DNA of 64,000 nucleotides, taken from assembly GCF_009928685.1 (NCBI RefSeq), contig NZ_WWEO01000045.1, forward strand, positions 1-64,000, read 5' to 3'. Position 1 is the stretch's first letter. Every line of letters starts with the position of its first letter. Position numbers and translations under genes: made by a program. The notes under the pieces were generated by a model. It ran no database searches. It was not told the DNA's origin and was given only the letters and a program-made list of their open reading frames with translations. Source of the DNA: Mucilaginibacter agri. Its GTDB lineage: Bacteria; Bacteroidota; Bacteroidia; Sphingobacteriales; Sphingobacteriaceae. Positions 8,261 to 16,026 of this stretch are shown piece by piece.

Positions 8261-10009
8261 TTAAAATACGGGGTTCGCAATGGGCACATCCTTTATTTTC
8301 CAGGCACCTTTTAATTGTTGATTAACTTTGGTAAGCTCTTTACTATTGCCGGTATGCTGATATGCCGTTCGTAAACCGGTGAGGGCCCAGCCATTGGCAG
8401 GATTAATAGTTAAATCTTTATTTAGCACAGTAATTGCGTCGGTATATTTCCCGGTTTTTAATAGCATTTCACCTAAATAATGTCTTGCAGGTATTGGCCA
8501 GTCGCGCGGCTCATTGTAGATCAGGTTATCTTCTGCGACAACAGCTTGCTTTAAAATGCTAATAGCATCGGCATAATGTTTTTGGGTTTCAGCTATCTTC
8601 CCTTTAAGAATGAGCTGCGCTACGGTGATGGATTCATAGGCGCTGCTGAAATTATCAATTTTAGCCTTTAGGGATGATGAATCGCGCAGTTTACCACCCA
8701 GCATATCCAATTCACTTTGCGCTTTTACCACATCGGCCTTGGCACACCAGGCCAACCCCTTTGCAAAGTTTAATATAGCGCCAGTATAAGCCCCCCCGGT
8801 AATAGGTTGACTTTTTAGGATATCATCCCACTTACCAAAACGCGCAGCTGTGAATACCGGTTGCATATAAATATACTGAAAGAAGTTTCCATCTCCGCCT
8901 TGCAGCGATAAATAGGGCAAAGGAATAACCGCCCTGAGCGAGTTGGATCCATGATTTGCAATGGCATAATTGCCACCCATCTGCGCGCAGTTAATGCGCA
9001 AATGCATATTGTGCATCTGATACAATACAGCGCCCTCGGCAACAGGCTTATAAGCTTTTGTATACGTTTCATATCCTGCTACTGCAACTTCGTTATCTCT
9101 GATACCGCGTTGATAATCACCCGTGCGAATGTATATGTGTGAGGGCATGTGCGTTATGTGAGATACCAGGGGCATTAGGGTATCTAAAAAATGCGCGCTG
9201 TTTAAAGCAAGCTGAGGTGTTGCCGAAGCTTCAACAGCGTGAATAAAATAGTGATTTGCGCCGGGGTGTTTAGGGTTAAGCACAAGAGCTTCTTTTAATA
9301 AGGCGCATATTTGCGGGGTCCATGGTTTTGGGCTAAAATCGTGACCGTAAAGGTCCCAGGGGTGCAATAATAATAGGGCATCGGCGTAAAGGCTAATTAC
9401 GTCTGCATTCTTTGGGAATTTACTATAAACCAACCGCATGGCATCGGCATAACTGACCCTTAACTGATGTACGCTGATAGTTGTGTCGATGCTGTACCGT
9501 TTTTGCATTGCTGTAATTAAGGCATTTTCGAGCGGGGTACATTTGGCTGTAAAGAGGCCACTTCTTAAAGAGGCTGCTTCTGCATCGGCCGGTGGTGCGT
9601 ATCCATTTGGATAATTAATTGTTGGCCCCATAGCCAGTGACTTGCCATACCATGCCATGGCACATTCAGGGTCAAAATGGGTTGCTTTCTCGAAGGAAGC
9701 GATAGCTTCGATAGTATGAAAGGCATAGTACAAACTCAAGCCCTGATTAAAGTAGTATTGCGTACTATCTGAATTGGTAGTGATCTTAAAACTGTAGTTT
9801 CCCCAACCTTTTAACGCCGGGATATCCGGAATGGCCTCGTCGGGGTTAAAAGCTACGCCGCATAAGGCTACCGATCGGCTGCCGCTTTTAAATGGTGACT
9901 GAGCTGCCAGTGGCGACGATTTTCTTTTATAGTGATAGTAAAAGGATTGCGCCACGAAAAATACAATCAGCAATAAAAAGCTGACCATTACTGTACTTTT
10001 TAATTTCAT
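8261..10009 (-). CDS. Membrane-anchored or exported TPR-repeat protein
   Basis: 582 residues with an N-terminal hydrophobic segment (about 7-24) acting as anchor or signal. TPR-like helices surround about residues 85-120 (YYFNQGLSLYYAFHTIEAIASFEKATHFDPECAMAWYGKSLAMG) and the C-terminus (YLGEMLLKTGKYTDAITVLNKDLTINPANGWALTGL). The centre carries conserved histidine motifs NHYFIHAVEAS and SHITHMPSHIYIR, shared by a family of bacterial TPR proteins whose biochemical role I cannot name; metal binding is possible. Its stop codon lies 19 bp from the convergent isomerase gene. Confidence 0.8.
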   Translation of the reverse strand: MKLKSTVMVSFLLLIVFFVAQSFYYHYKRKSSPLAAQSPFKSGSRSVALCGVAFNPDEAIPDIPALKGWGNYSFKITTNSDSTQYYFNQGLSLYYAFHTIEAIASFEKATHFDPECAMAWYGKSLAMGPTINYPNGYAPPADAEAASLRSGLFTAKCTPLENALITAMQKRYSIDTTISVHQLRVSYADAMRLVYSKFPKNADVISLYADALLLLHPWDLYGHDFSPKPWTPQICALLKEALVLNPKHPGANHYFIHAVEASATPQLALNSAHFLDTLMPLVSHITHMPSHIYIRTGDYQRGIRDNEVAVAGYETYTKAYKPVAEGAVLYQMHNMHLRINCAQMGGNYAIANHGSNSLRAVIPLPYLSLQGGDGNFFQYIYMQPVFTAARFGKWDDILKSQPITGGAYTGAILNFAKGLAWCAKADVVKAQSELDMLGGKLRDSSSLKAKIDNFSSAYESITVAQLILKGKIAETQKHYADAISILKQAVVAEDNLIYNEPRDWPIPARHYLGEMLLKTGKYTDAITVLNKDLTINPANGWALTGLRTAYQHTGNSKELTKVNQQLKGAWKIKDVPIANPVF

Positions 10010-10158
10010 TGCCGGTAAACCTTAGTTATGACTTATTGCAAATTAATGTTTTTGAAGGATTATTAGGAGGTAATGCTTTGATAATAAAAATTTTACCATT
10101 AGTGTTAGATCAATCCGAGGCTATTTTTTTGACGACCTTAAAAAAAAATGTCGAAATA

Positions 10159-10189
10159 TTTGTTTTGTAATATGATTTTGATAATTTAG
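10159..10189 (+). promoter_or_regulatory. Candidate eCIS operon promoter (TTTG-N19-TAATTTAG)
   Basis: A -33 TTTG (10159-10162) stands exactly 19 bp before TAATTTAG (10182-10189), one mismatch from the Bacteroidota -7 consensus TAnnTTTG. The predicted start near 10195 would give a leader of about 187 nt ahead of the antiterminator gene. The spacing is canonical; the start site is inferred. Confidence 0.55.
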
Positions 10190-10195
10190 CAATAG

Positions 10196-10216
10196 TTAAT
10201 TCCGGCGCGGAATTAA
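10196..10216 (+). promoter_or_regulatory. Perfect 8-bp hairpin at the predicted 5' end of the eCIS transcript
   Basis: TTAATTCC - GGCGC - GGAATTAA is a perfect 8-bp stem with a 5-nt GC-rich loop in otherwise A/T-rich DNA. It begins at the predicted start site. It could stabilise the mRNA 5' end or act as the recruitment signal for the UpxY/NusG paralogue encoded just downstream; the second role is hypothesis. Confidence 0.5.
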
Positions 10217-10273
10217 ACCTTTTATTTGCCTACTACTTAAATTTTCAGTTCCCCCGTATTATTTATTTAGTCC

Positions 10274-10292
10274 ACTGCAGGTACGTTGCAGT
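10274..10292 (+). promoter_or_regulatory. Second leader hairpin upstream of upxY-like gene
   Basis: ACTGCA - GGTACGT - TGCAGT is a perfect 6-bp stem with a 7-nt loop, 58 nt downstream of the first hairpin and 89 nt before the start codon. No T-tract follows directly, so it does not look like a simple intrinsic terminator. A pause or antiterminator-loading element is possible. Confidence 0.35.
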
Positions 10293-10381
10293 AGCGATAG
10301 CTCTAATTACGCCTCCCAATTTCACACTTAATACCTTTTTACAATCAGTCCTTTTTTGTGTAATCCTAAACTGTTTCACTT

Positions 10382-10921
10382 ATGTGTGCCGTTAAAGTTG
10401 GTTGGTATTTAATTTACACCAGGCCCCGCCACGAAAAAAAGGTAGCGGAGTACTTGAAAATTCTGAACTTAGAATATTTTTTACCCACCGTAAGAACGTT
10501 GAAAGTGTGGGCTAGCAAAAAAAAATATGTAAATCTTCCTCTTTTTCCCTCTTATATTTTTATAAAACTCCAAGGCGTTGAGGATTATATAGAAACTACT
10601 CATCTGCCCGGTGTATTATATTATATAAGAACCGATAACCAGATTGCCGAGATCAGCGAAAGCATTGTTTCTAAACTAAAAGCCCTTTCCTCCAAAAAGC
10701 TTAATGAGGATTTCGAAGTGTCGTCAGAAAATTTTGATCAGGGCATGATCGCAGATATAGATTCGGGGCCCCTCAAAGGCTTTCCATGCGAAGTGATTCA
10801 ATACAAGGGAAAATATCAGATGCTTGTGCGGGTTGAACTGCTGCAGAGAAATATCATCGTCGACCTTCCGTCATACTGCTTAACGCCGGTTAAAGCTAGC
10901 AGGCTGGTGGCTAACTATTAA
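10382..10921 (+). CDS. UpxY-type NusG paralogue (transcription antiterminator)
   Basis: 179 residues. An NGN domain (about 5-105) opens with VGWYLIYTRPRHEKKVAEYLK and includes FLPTVRTLKVWASKKKYVNLPLFPSYIFIKL. A KOW-like C-terminal domain (about 118-165) contains GMIADIDSGPLKGFPCEVIQYKGKYQMLVRVELLQRNIIVDL. Specialised NusG paralogues of this class (UpxY in Bacteroides, also LoaP and RfaH elsewhere) ride RNA polymerase through one long operon and suppress premature termination. The gene is first in the co-directional eCIS operon, 82 bp ahead of the sheath gene and behind a structured leader, so its likely job is to allow read-through of about 28 kb. It is not the housekeeping NusG, which lies with ribosomal protein genes. 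Confidence 0.88.
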   Translation: MCAVKVGWYLIYTRPRHEKKVAEYLKILNLEYFLPTVRTLKVWASKKKYVNLPLFPSYIFIKLQGVEDYIETTHLPGVLYYIRTDNQIAEISESIVSKLKALSSKKLNEDFEVSSENFDQGMIADIDSGPLKGFPCEVIQYKGKYQMLVRVELLQRNIIVDLPSYCLTPVKASRLVANY

Positions 10922-11003
10922 AACTTATAACTAAATCAGTTACCAACTTAGGTAATCTTAATTATAAAAGTTTTCCAATTATTAACCCATAAAATTTCAA
11001 AAT

Positions 11004-12599
11004 ATGCCAGTACAACCATCTTATCCAGGGGTTTATATTGAAGAAATTCCTAGTGATGTACACACAATTACGGGCGCTGCAACTTCTATTACCGCTTTTA
11101 TTGGACGAGCGCTTCGTGGCGATTTGAACAGCGCGATAACCATAACGAGTTTTTCCGATTTTCAGACACTGTTTGGAGGCGTTTGGGCAGACAGCATGAT
11201 GAGCTATGCGGTGAAAGACTTTTACTTAAACGGCGGCTCGAAAGCTGTTATAGTCAGGATAGCAAAAAACGCTACAAAATCTAATATAAAAGTGCTGGTT
11301 GACGGAGGCGCGCCCGGAGCATTTTTTACACTGGAAGCCGCCAGTGAAGGCAGTTGGGGCGATAACCTAAAAATCTCGATCAATTATAAAACTAAAGATC
11401 CGACAGATAGTTCGCTTTTTAATTTATTAGTTGCGGAAGCTGTAGATGGTGGTTCGACAGAAAAGTTTTTAAACGTATCTGTAAATTCCAACGATCCCAG
11501 GTACCTTCCCCGTGTATTAAATCAAAGTTCTATGTTGGTGAGGGTTAAGGGCACAATGTCAACCTTCCGGCCAAAGTCAACACTCGTAGCGGTATTAACA
11601 AGTCCACCCTCAAGTCCACCGGATATGGTTGATAATCCGATATCGGTTTCGGTAAAAGGATCAGACGGTGTAGACGTTGGTGCATCAGAATACCAGGGAG
11701 AAGAAAAATCAAAAACAGGTATTTACGCTTTGGAAAACGAAGACTTTAATATTTTATGTATACCACCACCATCGAGAGATGCAGATACGGATCCGGACGT
11801 ATATAGTGATGCCCTGGCATTGTGTGTGGCAAGCAGAGCGATGCTTTTAGTTGATGCACCAACAACCTGGGGCGATGTTCAGGCGCCTGTACTGGCAGTA
11901 AACAACGCTATTAACGGCTTGGGCGATTTAGATCTAACAGGCCCCGCAACACGAAATGCGGCGTTATTTTTCCCAAGGGTATTGCAGTCAGATCCTATGC
12001 GCGATGGACAAATAGAAACTTTTGCGCCATGTGGTATGATTGCCGGTATTATGGCCCGAACAGATACCGCCAGGGGGGTATGGAAATCTCCGGCTGGTAT
12101 TGATGCTACGCTGAATGGCATAAGAGGCTTGCAAATTAATCTTTCCGATGATCAGAATGGCCAGCTAAACCCATTGGGTATCAATTGCCTGCGGTCTTTT
12201 CCGGTTGTTGGGCAGGTAGTTTGGGGAACACGCACACTACGGGGTGCCGATGAATTAGCCGACGAGTACAAATACATAGCGGTACGCCGCACGGCATTGT
12301 TTATTGAAGAAAGCCTGTATAGAGGCACCAAATGGGTAGTTTTTGAACCTAATGACGAACCATTGTGGGCGCAGATACGGCTTAATATCGGTGCTTTTAT
12401 GCAAAATCTTTTCAGGCAGGGGGCGTTTCAGGGTAAAACACCTAAAGAGGCTTACCTGGTAAAATGCGACAGTGAAACTACTTCGCAAAATGATATCAAT
12501 TCGGGGATAGTAAATATACTGGTAGGCTTTGCACCTTTAAAACCTGCCGAATTTGTGATCTTAAAAATTCAGCAATTAGCTGGTCAAATCGATTCATAA
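11004..12599 (+). CDS. eCIS contractile sheath protein (Afp2/3/4-like)
   Basis: 531 residues. The N-terminus PVQPSYPGVYIEEIPSDVHTITGAATSITAFIGRALRG is the phage tail sheath signature. A variable surface domain (about 80-240) follows, and the conserved C-terminal sheath fold is clear (NCLRSFPVVGQVVWGTRTLRG, YKYIAVRRTALFIEESLYRGTKWVVFEPNDEPLW, MQNLFRQGAFQGKTPKEAYLVKCD). Sheath subunits contract to drive the inner tube into the target. Only one sheath gene is present, whereas Afp/PVC systems carry several. The ATG at 11004 lies 82 bp after the antiterminator. Confidence 0.96.
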   Translation: MPVQPSYPGVYIEEIPSDVHTITGAATSITAFIGRALRGDLNSAITITSFSDFQTLFGGVWADSMMSYAVKDFYLNGGSKAVIVRIAKNATKSNIKVLVDGGAPGAFFTLEAASEGSWGDNLKISINYKTKDPTDSSLFNLLVAEAVDGGSTEKFLNVSVNSNDPRYLPRVLNQSSMLVRVKGTMSTFRPKSTLVAVLTSPPSSPPDMVDNPISVSVKGSDGVDVGASEYQGEEKSKTGIYALENEDFNILCIPPPSRDADTDPDVYSDALALCVASRAMLLVDAPTTWGDVQAPVLAVNNAINGLGDLDLTGPATRNAALFFPRVLQSDPMRDGQIETFAPCGMIAGIMARTDTARGVWKSPAGIDATLNGIRGLQINLSDDQNGQLNPLGINCLRSFPVVGQVVWGTRTLRGADELADEYKYIAVRRTALFIEESLYRGTKWVVFEPNDEPLWAQIRLNIGAFMQNLFRQGAFQGKTPKEAYLVKCDSETTSQNDINSGIVNILVGFAPLKPAEFVILKIQQLAGQIDS

Positions 12600-12610
12600 A
12601 AAAATAAATT

Positions 12611-13135
12611 ATGGCACAGTTTACAGTTAACCCAACAAGGTTTGATCCGTACAAAAACTTCAAATTCAGAGTAAAATGGGATGGCAGGTACGTTGCGGGC
12701 ATAAGCAAAGCCGGGGCATTAAAAAAAACCACCGAAGTTGTTGAATTTAGAGAAGGTGGCGACCCAAGTACAGGCCGTAAATCGCCTGGCCGTACCAAAT
12801 ACGAGGCTATTACACTCGAACGTGGTATAACGCACGACACAGAGTTTGAGAAATGGGCCAACAAAGTATGGAATTTTGGCTCTGGGCTTGGTGCTGAAGT
12901 TTCCCTCAAAGACTTCCGGAAAGATATCATCCTCGAACTTTATAACGAGGCAGGACAGCTTGCAATAGCCTATAAAATATATCGCTGCTGGATTTCCGAG
13001 TTTCAGGCCATGGCAGATTTGGATGCCAACGCAAATGCAGTTGCCATACAGCATATAAAATTAGAAAACGAAGGCTGGGAACGTGATTACGAAGTAATGG
13101 AACCTGCAGAGCCATCGTTTACTGAACCGCAATAA
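12611..13135 (+). CDS. eCIS inner tube protein (gp19/Hcp-like, Afp1/5)
   Basis: 174 residues. MAQFTVNPTRFDPYKNFKFRVKWDGRYVAGISKAGALKKTTEVVEFREGGDPS matches the T4 gp19-like tube family, with LERGITHDTEFEKWANKVW and the C-terminal YKIYRCWISEFQAMADLDANANAVAIQHIKLENEGWERD. The protein stacks as hexameric rings inside the sheath. It lies 11 bp after the sheath gene, the usual sheath-tube order. Confidence 0.96.
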   Translation: MAQFTVNPTRFDPYKNFKFRVKWDGRYVAGISKAGALKKTTEVVEFREGGDPSTGRKSPGRTKYEAITLERGITHDTEFEKWANKVWNFGSGLGAEVSLKDFRKDIILELYNEAGQLAIAYKIYRCWISEFQAMADLDANANAVAIQHIKLENEGWERDYEVMEPAEPSFTEPQ

Positions 13136-13139
13136 TTGC

Positions 13140-13874
13140 ATGAAGCCTTTAGATGCAACCGAACTATTTCAGCTTTGGGACGAGGTTTTGCACGATGGCC
13201 TGTTGGATAAGAGCATGAGGTTATTAGGTAAAGCCTGTTCATTTGAAAACAGTGTGGAGCTTGGCAGGCTGAGCATTGGCGAAAGAGACGCCCGGTTGTT
13301 GCAGCTGAGGGAATGGATGTTTGGTTACAGCCTAAAAAACATGGTAACCTGCCCTAAATGCAATGAAGTTGTGGAATGGGAAATGGATACGCATGATATG
13401 CATTTGCAGAAAATACCCGCCGATCTATCCGTTAAAACTTTCTACCTCGTAAAAGATCAGTTTAAAATACAATTCAGGCTTCCCGATTCTTTCGATGTAT
13501 CTAAAATTATTTCAGAAAATTCGGCTGATCCAGATAGCCTGATCACCAACTGTATTGTTGGTGTTGCAAATGAGAATGGGGAAGAAATCCCTAAAGACCA
13601 ATTATCCGGCGAGATAATCCAAGCCCTTGATAAACGAATGAGTGAAGAAGATCCTCAAGCCGATATACGTATAGAGATCCATTGCCCGGCGTGCAGCCAT
13701 AACTGGGAATCAGTGTTTGATATCATGAGTTTTCTTTGGGCCGAAATTGATAGCTGGGCCAAACGGATGATGCAGGAAATTTGCCTCCTGGCAAAATCAT
13801 TTGGATGGTCCGAAAAGGATATTCTTAACATGAGCCCTCACAGGCGCAGGTTGTACATCGAAATGCTTACTTAA
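13140..13874 (+). CDS. T4 gp26-like baseplate hub assembly protein with zinc-ribbon cysteines
   Basis: 244 residues. The N-terminal helical part (DATELFQLWDEVLHDGLLDKSMRLLG, GERDARLLQLREWMFG) matches the T4 gp26/gp51-type family often found in eCIS loci. Two CxxC pairs, CPKC at 71-74 and CPAC at 182-185, flank a beta-rich segment of about 108 residues and could together bind one zinc. The C-terminus FLWAEIDSWAKRMMQEICLLAKSFGWSEKDILNMSPHRRRLYIEML is the conserved helical end. The predicted role is assembly of the baseplate hub. Its stop overlaps the next start (TTAATGA). Confidence 0.85.
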   Translation: MKPLDATELFQLWDEVLHDGLLDKSMRLLGKACSFENSVELGRLSIGERDARLLQLREWMFGYSLKNMVTCPKCNEVVEWEMDTHDMHLQKIPADLSVKTFYLVKDQFKIQFRLPDSFDVSKIISENSADPDSLITNCIVGVANENGEEIPKDQLSGEIIQALDKRMSEEDPQADIRIEIHCPACSHNWESVFDIMSFLWAEIDSWAKRMMQEICLLAKSFGWSEKDILNMSPHRRRLYIEMLT

Positions 13875-14713
13875 TGAAAGGCTTTGCCAGCAATTTAATT
13901 GCGCGTCATATTTCTCCCGCTAATAAAGTTACACCCCGGTTGGCTTCGCGGTTTGAGAATTATATCAGTGTTCCTCAAGATTTGCAAGAACATAATGATG
14001 GATACAAAGAAAAGACTTTAGCCAATGATGCTGCTTCTCCTGATATAAAGCCTAAAATCCAGCCATTCCCTTTAATAGAAAAAACTGATGATCCCATCAA
14101 AGTTGATTTTTCAATAAACAACGTTGGTAGAGAAACTACAGAGAAACCTGAAGATACTTCTGGACGAACAAAGAAAGCACCCATTCAGGATAGCCAGAAT
14201 ATCGGTACCAATTTTACAGCAGCCAATAAACTTAAGCCTAAATCAATTCCCTTGCAAACAGAAAAACAAACTGTTGTTCAACAAAAGGCCTTAAGTACAT
14301 TAATCACAGACAGTAACGCTAACACGCGGATAATGCCACAGTTACTCAAACCAGATAACTTTATTGCACCATCAGAAAGCGGCGGGTTTCAAAAATCGCT
14401 TTTGACGTCCGAATCACCGCGTGTTACAAGTCCGCGGACGACGTTTGAAAGAAAGAATATAGAAGAGGAAAGTTTAATAAAACCCTCAAACGCAGAAAAT
14501 AAATCGCCCCTTCCGTTTAAAAATCAAAAATCGCCTTACTCATCGGGGTTAGCTGAACCGGTTAACCACACCATTATTAAAGTAAACATTGGTAGAATAG
14601 AGATACAAGCCATAAACGAACCTTCATCAAATGTGGTTGCTATGAAAAATAATGCCACAAGCAGTCCGAAGACATCATTGGATGATTATTTAAAAAAGAG
14701 AAACGGCAAGTAA
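13874..14713 (+). CDS. Disordered eCIS-associated protein ending in an IGRIEIQA motif
   Basis: 279 residues, largely low complexity and rich in Lys, Ser, Pro, Asn and Thr, with no membrane segment or signal peptide. Only the region near the C-terminus looks structured: NHTIIKVNIGRIEIQAINEP (about 233-252). A similar IGRIEVRA tail is, to my recollection, common in small eCIS proteins encoded beside DUF4255. It overlaps its neighbours on both sides by 1 bp, showing tight translational coupling. I do not recognise its function. Its position before the terminator gene, and the absence of an obvious tape measure elsewhere, make a length-control or connector role conceivable. Confidence 0.7.
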   Translation: MKGFASNLIARHISPANKVTPRLASRFENYISVPQDLQEHNDGYKEKTLANDAASPDIKPKIQPFPLIEKTDDPIKVDFSINNVGRETTEKPEDTSGRTKKAPIQDSQNIGTNFTAANKLKPKSIPLQTEKQTVVQQKALSTLITDSNANTRIMPQLLKPDNFIAPSESGGFQKSLLTSESPRVTSPRTTFERKNIEEESLIKPSNAENKSPLPFKNQKSPYSSGLAEPVNHTIIKVNIGRIEIQAINEPSSNVVAMKNNATSSPKTSLDDYLKKRNGK

Positions 14714-16026
14714 TGAGTACCGCTTTACGCATTGCATCGGTTACCTACGTACTTAAAGATTTGTTAAATAACGGATTGATAAATCATGACGTTACTGGCG
14801 CTGTTGGTGAAACCATTACCGTTACGGCCTGGCCCCCGGATAAGATTAAAGCCGAGGATGAAATTACCCAATTGAACTTATTCATGTATCAGGCAACCTT
14901 CAATAGCGGATGGCAAAACGTGGCGCAACCCTCGCTTAACAGCAAAGGCGACCGTATTACCAACCCCAAATTAGCATTGGACTTGCATTACCTGCTAACC
15001 GCCTATGGTACCACCGAATTACATACCGAAATTTTGTTAGGGTACGGCATGCAATTGATGCACGAAAACCCCGTACTAGGGCGCGATGCTATCCGTACTT
15101 CCCTGGCGCCACCCACAGCAGTACCGGGAACAGGATTAACAAGTGCACTTAAATTATTATCCACCTCGGGGTTGGCCGATCAAGCCGAAATGATAAAGAT
15201 CAGTCCCGAGATTTTAAGCATAGAAGATATATCAAAACTTTGGGCTGCTTTTGGTACAAGATATCGGCCTACGGCAGCATACAAAGCCACGGTGGTGCTC
15301 ATAGAAAGTAGTAAATCAACCAAATCTGCGCTGCCGGTAAAAGGGCGCAACATATATGTATCACCTTTTAAAATACCCGTTATTGAACAGGTGCTATCAC
15401 AGGCAGCGATAAATCAGCCCATTGTTGAAAATCAGAAGATATTACCGGGTTATATACTGGTGTTAAATGGCAGTAATTTTAGCAGTGAGATAGTTGACGT
15501 GAAAATTGATGGCGAATCCTTACCCGTCTCATCCAATTTGGTGGTTGCTGAAACCCAGATTACCTTCAAACTACCTAATGGCCTTAATGCTGGTGTACAC
15601 GAAATGCAAATTGTTCATCCGGCGCTTATAGGTAGCCCCCCTGCGGCACATGCAGGTGTATCTTCTGCTGCCGAAGTTTTTTCATTATCGCCTGTAATTA
15701 CCAATACTCAGGTTATTGGCGTAACTGGTGCGGGTGATGCGCCAAGATCGGCCACCGTTAAATTTAAAATTAACCCACCAGTTAGTAACGGGCAAAGTCT
15801 GATCTTACTAATGAATCAAAGTGACGGGACAGGTCATTCATACAGTTTTCCGCTCATAAAGCCAGATTTACTAAGTCCACCGGAATTTATAGAAAATATA
15901 GCGATTGATATAAGCGGAGTAAAAAGCGGAAATTATCTATTACGTGTAATGGTTGACGGGGCGGAAAGCCAGTTAAATAATAATTCGGCCGGGCAGTACG
16001 TGTCGCCGGCTGTACACATACCATGA
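14713..16026 (+). CDS. DUF4255 tail terminator-like protein with IPT/TIG-like C-terminus (Afp16-like)
   Basis: 437 residues. The N-terminal DUF4255 domain (about 1-200) is clear: TALRIASVTYVLKDLLNNGL, WPPDKIKAEDEITQLNLFMYQATFN, LALDLHYLLTAYGTTELHTEILLGYGMQLMHENPVL, and KLWAAFGTRYRPTAAYKATVVLIES. The rest (about 215-437) has beta-sandwich IPT/TIG-like modules (ILPGYILVLNGSNFSSEIVDVKIDG, VHEMQIVHP). DUF4255 proteins cap the distal end of the sheath and tube and fix particle length in eCIS. The gene overlaps the ATPase gene at ATGA. Confidence 0.92.
   Translation: MSTALRIASVTYVLKDLLNNGLINHDVTGAVGETITVTAWPPDKIKAEDEITQLNLFMYQATFNSGWQNVAQPSLNSKGDRITNPKLALDLHYLLTAYGTTELHTEILLGYGMQLMHENPVLGRDAIRTSLAPPTAVPGTGLTSALKLLSTSGLADQAEMIKISPEILSIEDISKLWAAFGTRYRPTAAYKATVVLIESSKSTKSALPVKGRNIYVSPFKIPVIEQVLSQAAINQPIVENQKILPGYILVLNGSNFSSEIVDVKIDGESLPVSSNLVVAETQITFKLPNGLNAGVHEMQIVHPALIGSPPAAHAGVSSAAEVFSLSPVITNTQVIGVTGAGDAPRSATVKFKINPPVSNGQSLILLMNQSDGTGHSYSFPLIKPDLLSPPEFIENIAIDISGVKSGNYLLRVMVDGAESQLNNNSAGQYVSPAVHIP

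Larger units (their letters stand above)
10010..10381. other. Intergenic region with the eCIS operon leader
   Basis: These 372 bp separate the minus-strand TPR gene from the plus-strand eCIS operon. The left half is A/T-rich and presumably includes the TPR gene promoter, although I find no exact consensus there. The right half holds a near-consensus plus-strand promoter, then two perfect hairpins, then roughly 90 nt of C/T-rich leader up to the UpxY start codon. No ORF of convincing character is present. Confidence 0.7.
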
